Assembly (NCBI GenBank): GCA_934524965.1
Contig: CAKSYU010000060.1
Coordinates: forward strand, 1 to 5,570
Length of the DNA stretch: 5,570 nt
From: an uncultured Angelakisella sp.
GTDB taxonomy: Bacteria > Bacillota > Clostridia > Oscillospirales > Ruminococcaceae
Direction: 5' to 3'
How positions within the stretch are numbered: position 1 is the first letter of the stretch; each line of letters starts with the position of its first letter. Positions 4,730 to 5,570 of the stretch are shown here, piece by piece. A program made the position numbers and the translations under genes. The notes under the pieces were generated by a model that was not told where the DNA came from, ran no database searches, and saw nothing but the letters and a program-made list of their open reading frames with translations.

Positions 4730-5332
4730 TTATTCTGTTTTGTTTGCAGCGTCGTTCTCCGGCGGCGTCCACGGGGTAATGGTCACTTCCTTGTCGCCGT
4801 CCTCCTCGCTGCCGATGTAATAAAGCGGTTCCGGTATCCGCAGTCCCTCGTCCAGCACGCCGTAGCTGCCCCACCGCCAGTTGCCGCCGTGCCAGCACAG
4901 CCCCGTACCGTCGGGGAATACAAAGGTCGTCCAGTACACCGTTTGCTGCTCGCCATCTATTTCTACATACTGGGTCACACCGCCCCGCGCGCCCGTACCA
5001 AAGTCATAGTTCTGGTACTGCTTTACCGTCAGGGTCTGCATCGTTTCCTTGTCGGTCTCCACCCACAGGTGGTACAGTTCCCCATACTGTTCGCAGTGGA
5101 CTTCCAGCTCCCTCAGATAGCCGACATCAAGCTGTTTCTCCTGCTTTTTCTCCGGCTCCTGCCGCGGCGGCTTCGGTGTAATGACGCTCGGCTCCTGCAA
5201 GCCCTCCGGTTCGTCCACCACCGATGGTTCCTGCTGCACCGGTTCCACCGGCTGCTTGCCGCATGCTGTTGCTGTCAGGAATATCGCCATCAGACAGCAT
5301 ATCAGCGCCAGTCGTTTCTGTGCTCGCTTCAT
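4730..5332 (-). CDS. Putative lipoprotein, function unknown
   Basis: A 200-residue exported protein that I do not recognise. A signal peptide with a basic n-region (KRAQKR, 2-7) and hydrophobic core (8-20) ends at ATAC-GK, with Cys24 as likely lipidation site; the lipobox is atypical, with Ala rather than Leu at -3. A Pro/Glu/Gln-rich linker (about 28-67, with EPSV repeated at 35 and 47) would span the cell wall. It leads to a globular domain (about 69-192) rich in aromatic residues, including YWTTFVF (133-139) and a WHGGNWRWGSYGV cluster (147-159), plus an acidic C-terminus. ATG 5332 has GGAGG (5340-5344) 7 nt upstream; an upstream open frame to 5452 runs through the promoter and is not coding. 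It is flanked by its own promoter and terminator, so it is monocistronic. Confidence 0.8.
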   Translation of the reverse strand: MKRAQKRLALICCLMAIFLTATACGKQPVEPVQQEPSVVDEPEGLQEPSVITPKPPRQEPEKKQEKQLDVGYLRELEVHCEQYGELYHLWVETDKETMQTLTVKQYQNYDFGTGARGGVTQYVEIDGEQQTVYWTTFVFPDGTGLCWHGGNWRWGSYGVLDEGLRIPEPLYYIGSEEDGDKEVTITPWTPPENDAANKTE

Positions 5333-5357
5333 TTTCTTCCCTCCCTTTTCTACCGCT

Positions 5358-5386
5358 AATATAACAGGTTTTCCCTCCCTTGTCAA
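5358..5386 (-). promoter_or_regulatory. Promoter of the lipoprotein gene
   Basis: The minus strand has TTGACA (5381-5386), a 17-nt spacer and TATATT (5358-5363), one mismatch from consensus, with an A/T-rich stretch upstream of the -35 box. The start would be near 5351, giving a short leader of about 20 nt that is little more than the ribosome binding site. Confidence 0.85.
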
Positions 5387-5436
5387 AATTTGTTTTTTGT
5401 GTCCCCCGTTCCCATACCCTCCCTCCACATATGACA

Positions 5437-5468
5437 AAAGCCCCCGCTCCATACGGAACGGGGGCTTT
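5437..5468 (-). terminator. Intrinsic terminator after rplQ
   Basis: AAAGCCCCCG (5437-5446) pairs with CGGGGGCTTT (5459-5468), a C/A mismatch is followed by TCC/GGA, and the loop is ATAC. It lies 28 nt downstream of the rplQ stop. The minus-strand exit is GGGGGCTTTTG; the plus-strand exit has a longer pyrimidine tail (CTTTCTCTTTTT), so it should work in both directions. Confidence 0.8.
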
Positions 5469-5496
5469 CTCTTTTTCAGTCTGCCTGCTGATGAGA

Positions 5497-5570
5497 TCAG
5501 ATCAGCTCGATGATCGCCATCTCAGCGGCGTCGCCGCGGCGGGGACCGATCTTGATGATGCGGGTATAGC
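5497..5570 (-). CDS. rplQ: 50S ribosomal protein L17, C-terminal end (partial)
   Basis: Only the last 23 codons and the TGA stop (5497-5499) are in the window; the gene enters from the right edge. They read YTRIIKIGPRRGDAAEMAII followed by ELI, the conserved C-terminal signature of L17, and the two bases before the first full codon fit the usual Gly. L17 is a structural protein of the large ribosomal subunit and in Firmicutes is normally the last or near-last gene of the alpha operon after rpoA. The terminator directly downstream is consistent with rplQ being last in its transcript here. Confidence 0.93.
   Translation of the reverse strand, partial: YTRIIKIGPRRGDAAEMAIIELI

Noticed and set aside
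5333..5452. Upstream extension of the lipoprotein to ATG 5452
   Set aside because: It covers the promoter at 5358-5386 and part of the rplQ terminator, and would bury the signal peptide.

Overview
The window looks like chromosome from a GC-rich low-branching Firmicute, most likely a gut Clostridia of the Oscillospiraceae/Ruminococcaceae type. This is inferred from strong GGAGG ribosome binding sites, the yabB-rsmI gene order, YjdF and Cys-rich KTR family proteins, and near-consensus sigma-A promoters. No species can be named from the sequence alone.

Layout. At the left edge (1-134) a perfect TTGACA-N17-TATAAT promoter with A/T-tract upstream DNA fires leftward, out of the window. Its leader carries the CTTGAAAATTGAACA motif typical of Firmicutes rRNA leaders and spacers, so a ribosomal RNA operon probably starts just outside. 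Diverging from it, the plus strand carries a short RNA-modification operon: a TrmN6/YabB-type tRNA adenine methyltransferase (225-941) and RsmI, the 16S rRNA C1402 2'-O-methyltransferase (981-1811), closed by a terminator at 1855-1889.

Everything to the right is on the minus strand. Read in the direction of transcription from the right edge: the last 23 codons of rplQ (ribosomal protein L17) and a terminator; a monocistronic, unrecognised Pro/Glu-rich lipoprotein (4730-5332) with its own promoter and terminator; then a TetR-family regulator (3969-4571) with a strong promoter and a candidate operator, overlapping a DUF1653 gene (3733-3981), followed by a Cys-rich KTR zinc-ribbon gene (3541-3717) interrupted by an in-frame TAG. 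A long branched hairpin with a T-run (3475-3542) follows. Next come a 56-residue two-helix membrane protein (3283-3453), a DUF4097-type beta-helical lipoprotein (2308-3243) and YjdF/DUF2992 (1888-2307), the last starting directly on the stop codon of the gene before it.

The left half is conserved translation-apparatus housekeeping. The right half is accessory envelope and regulatory material. The least explained parts are the membrane protein / beta-helix lipoprotein / YjdF cluster, which has no evident promoter or yjdF riboswitch of its own, and the hairpin and interrupted KTR gene just upstream of it. I found no mobile element, CRISPR array or complete RNA gene, and no clear evidence of a wholly new system.
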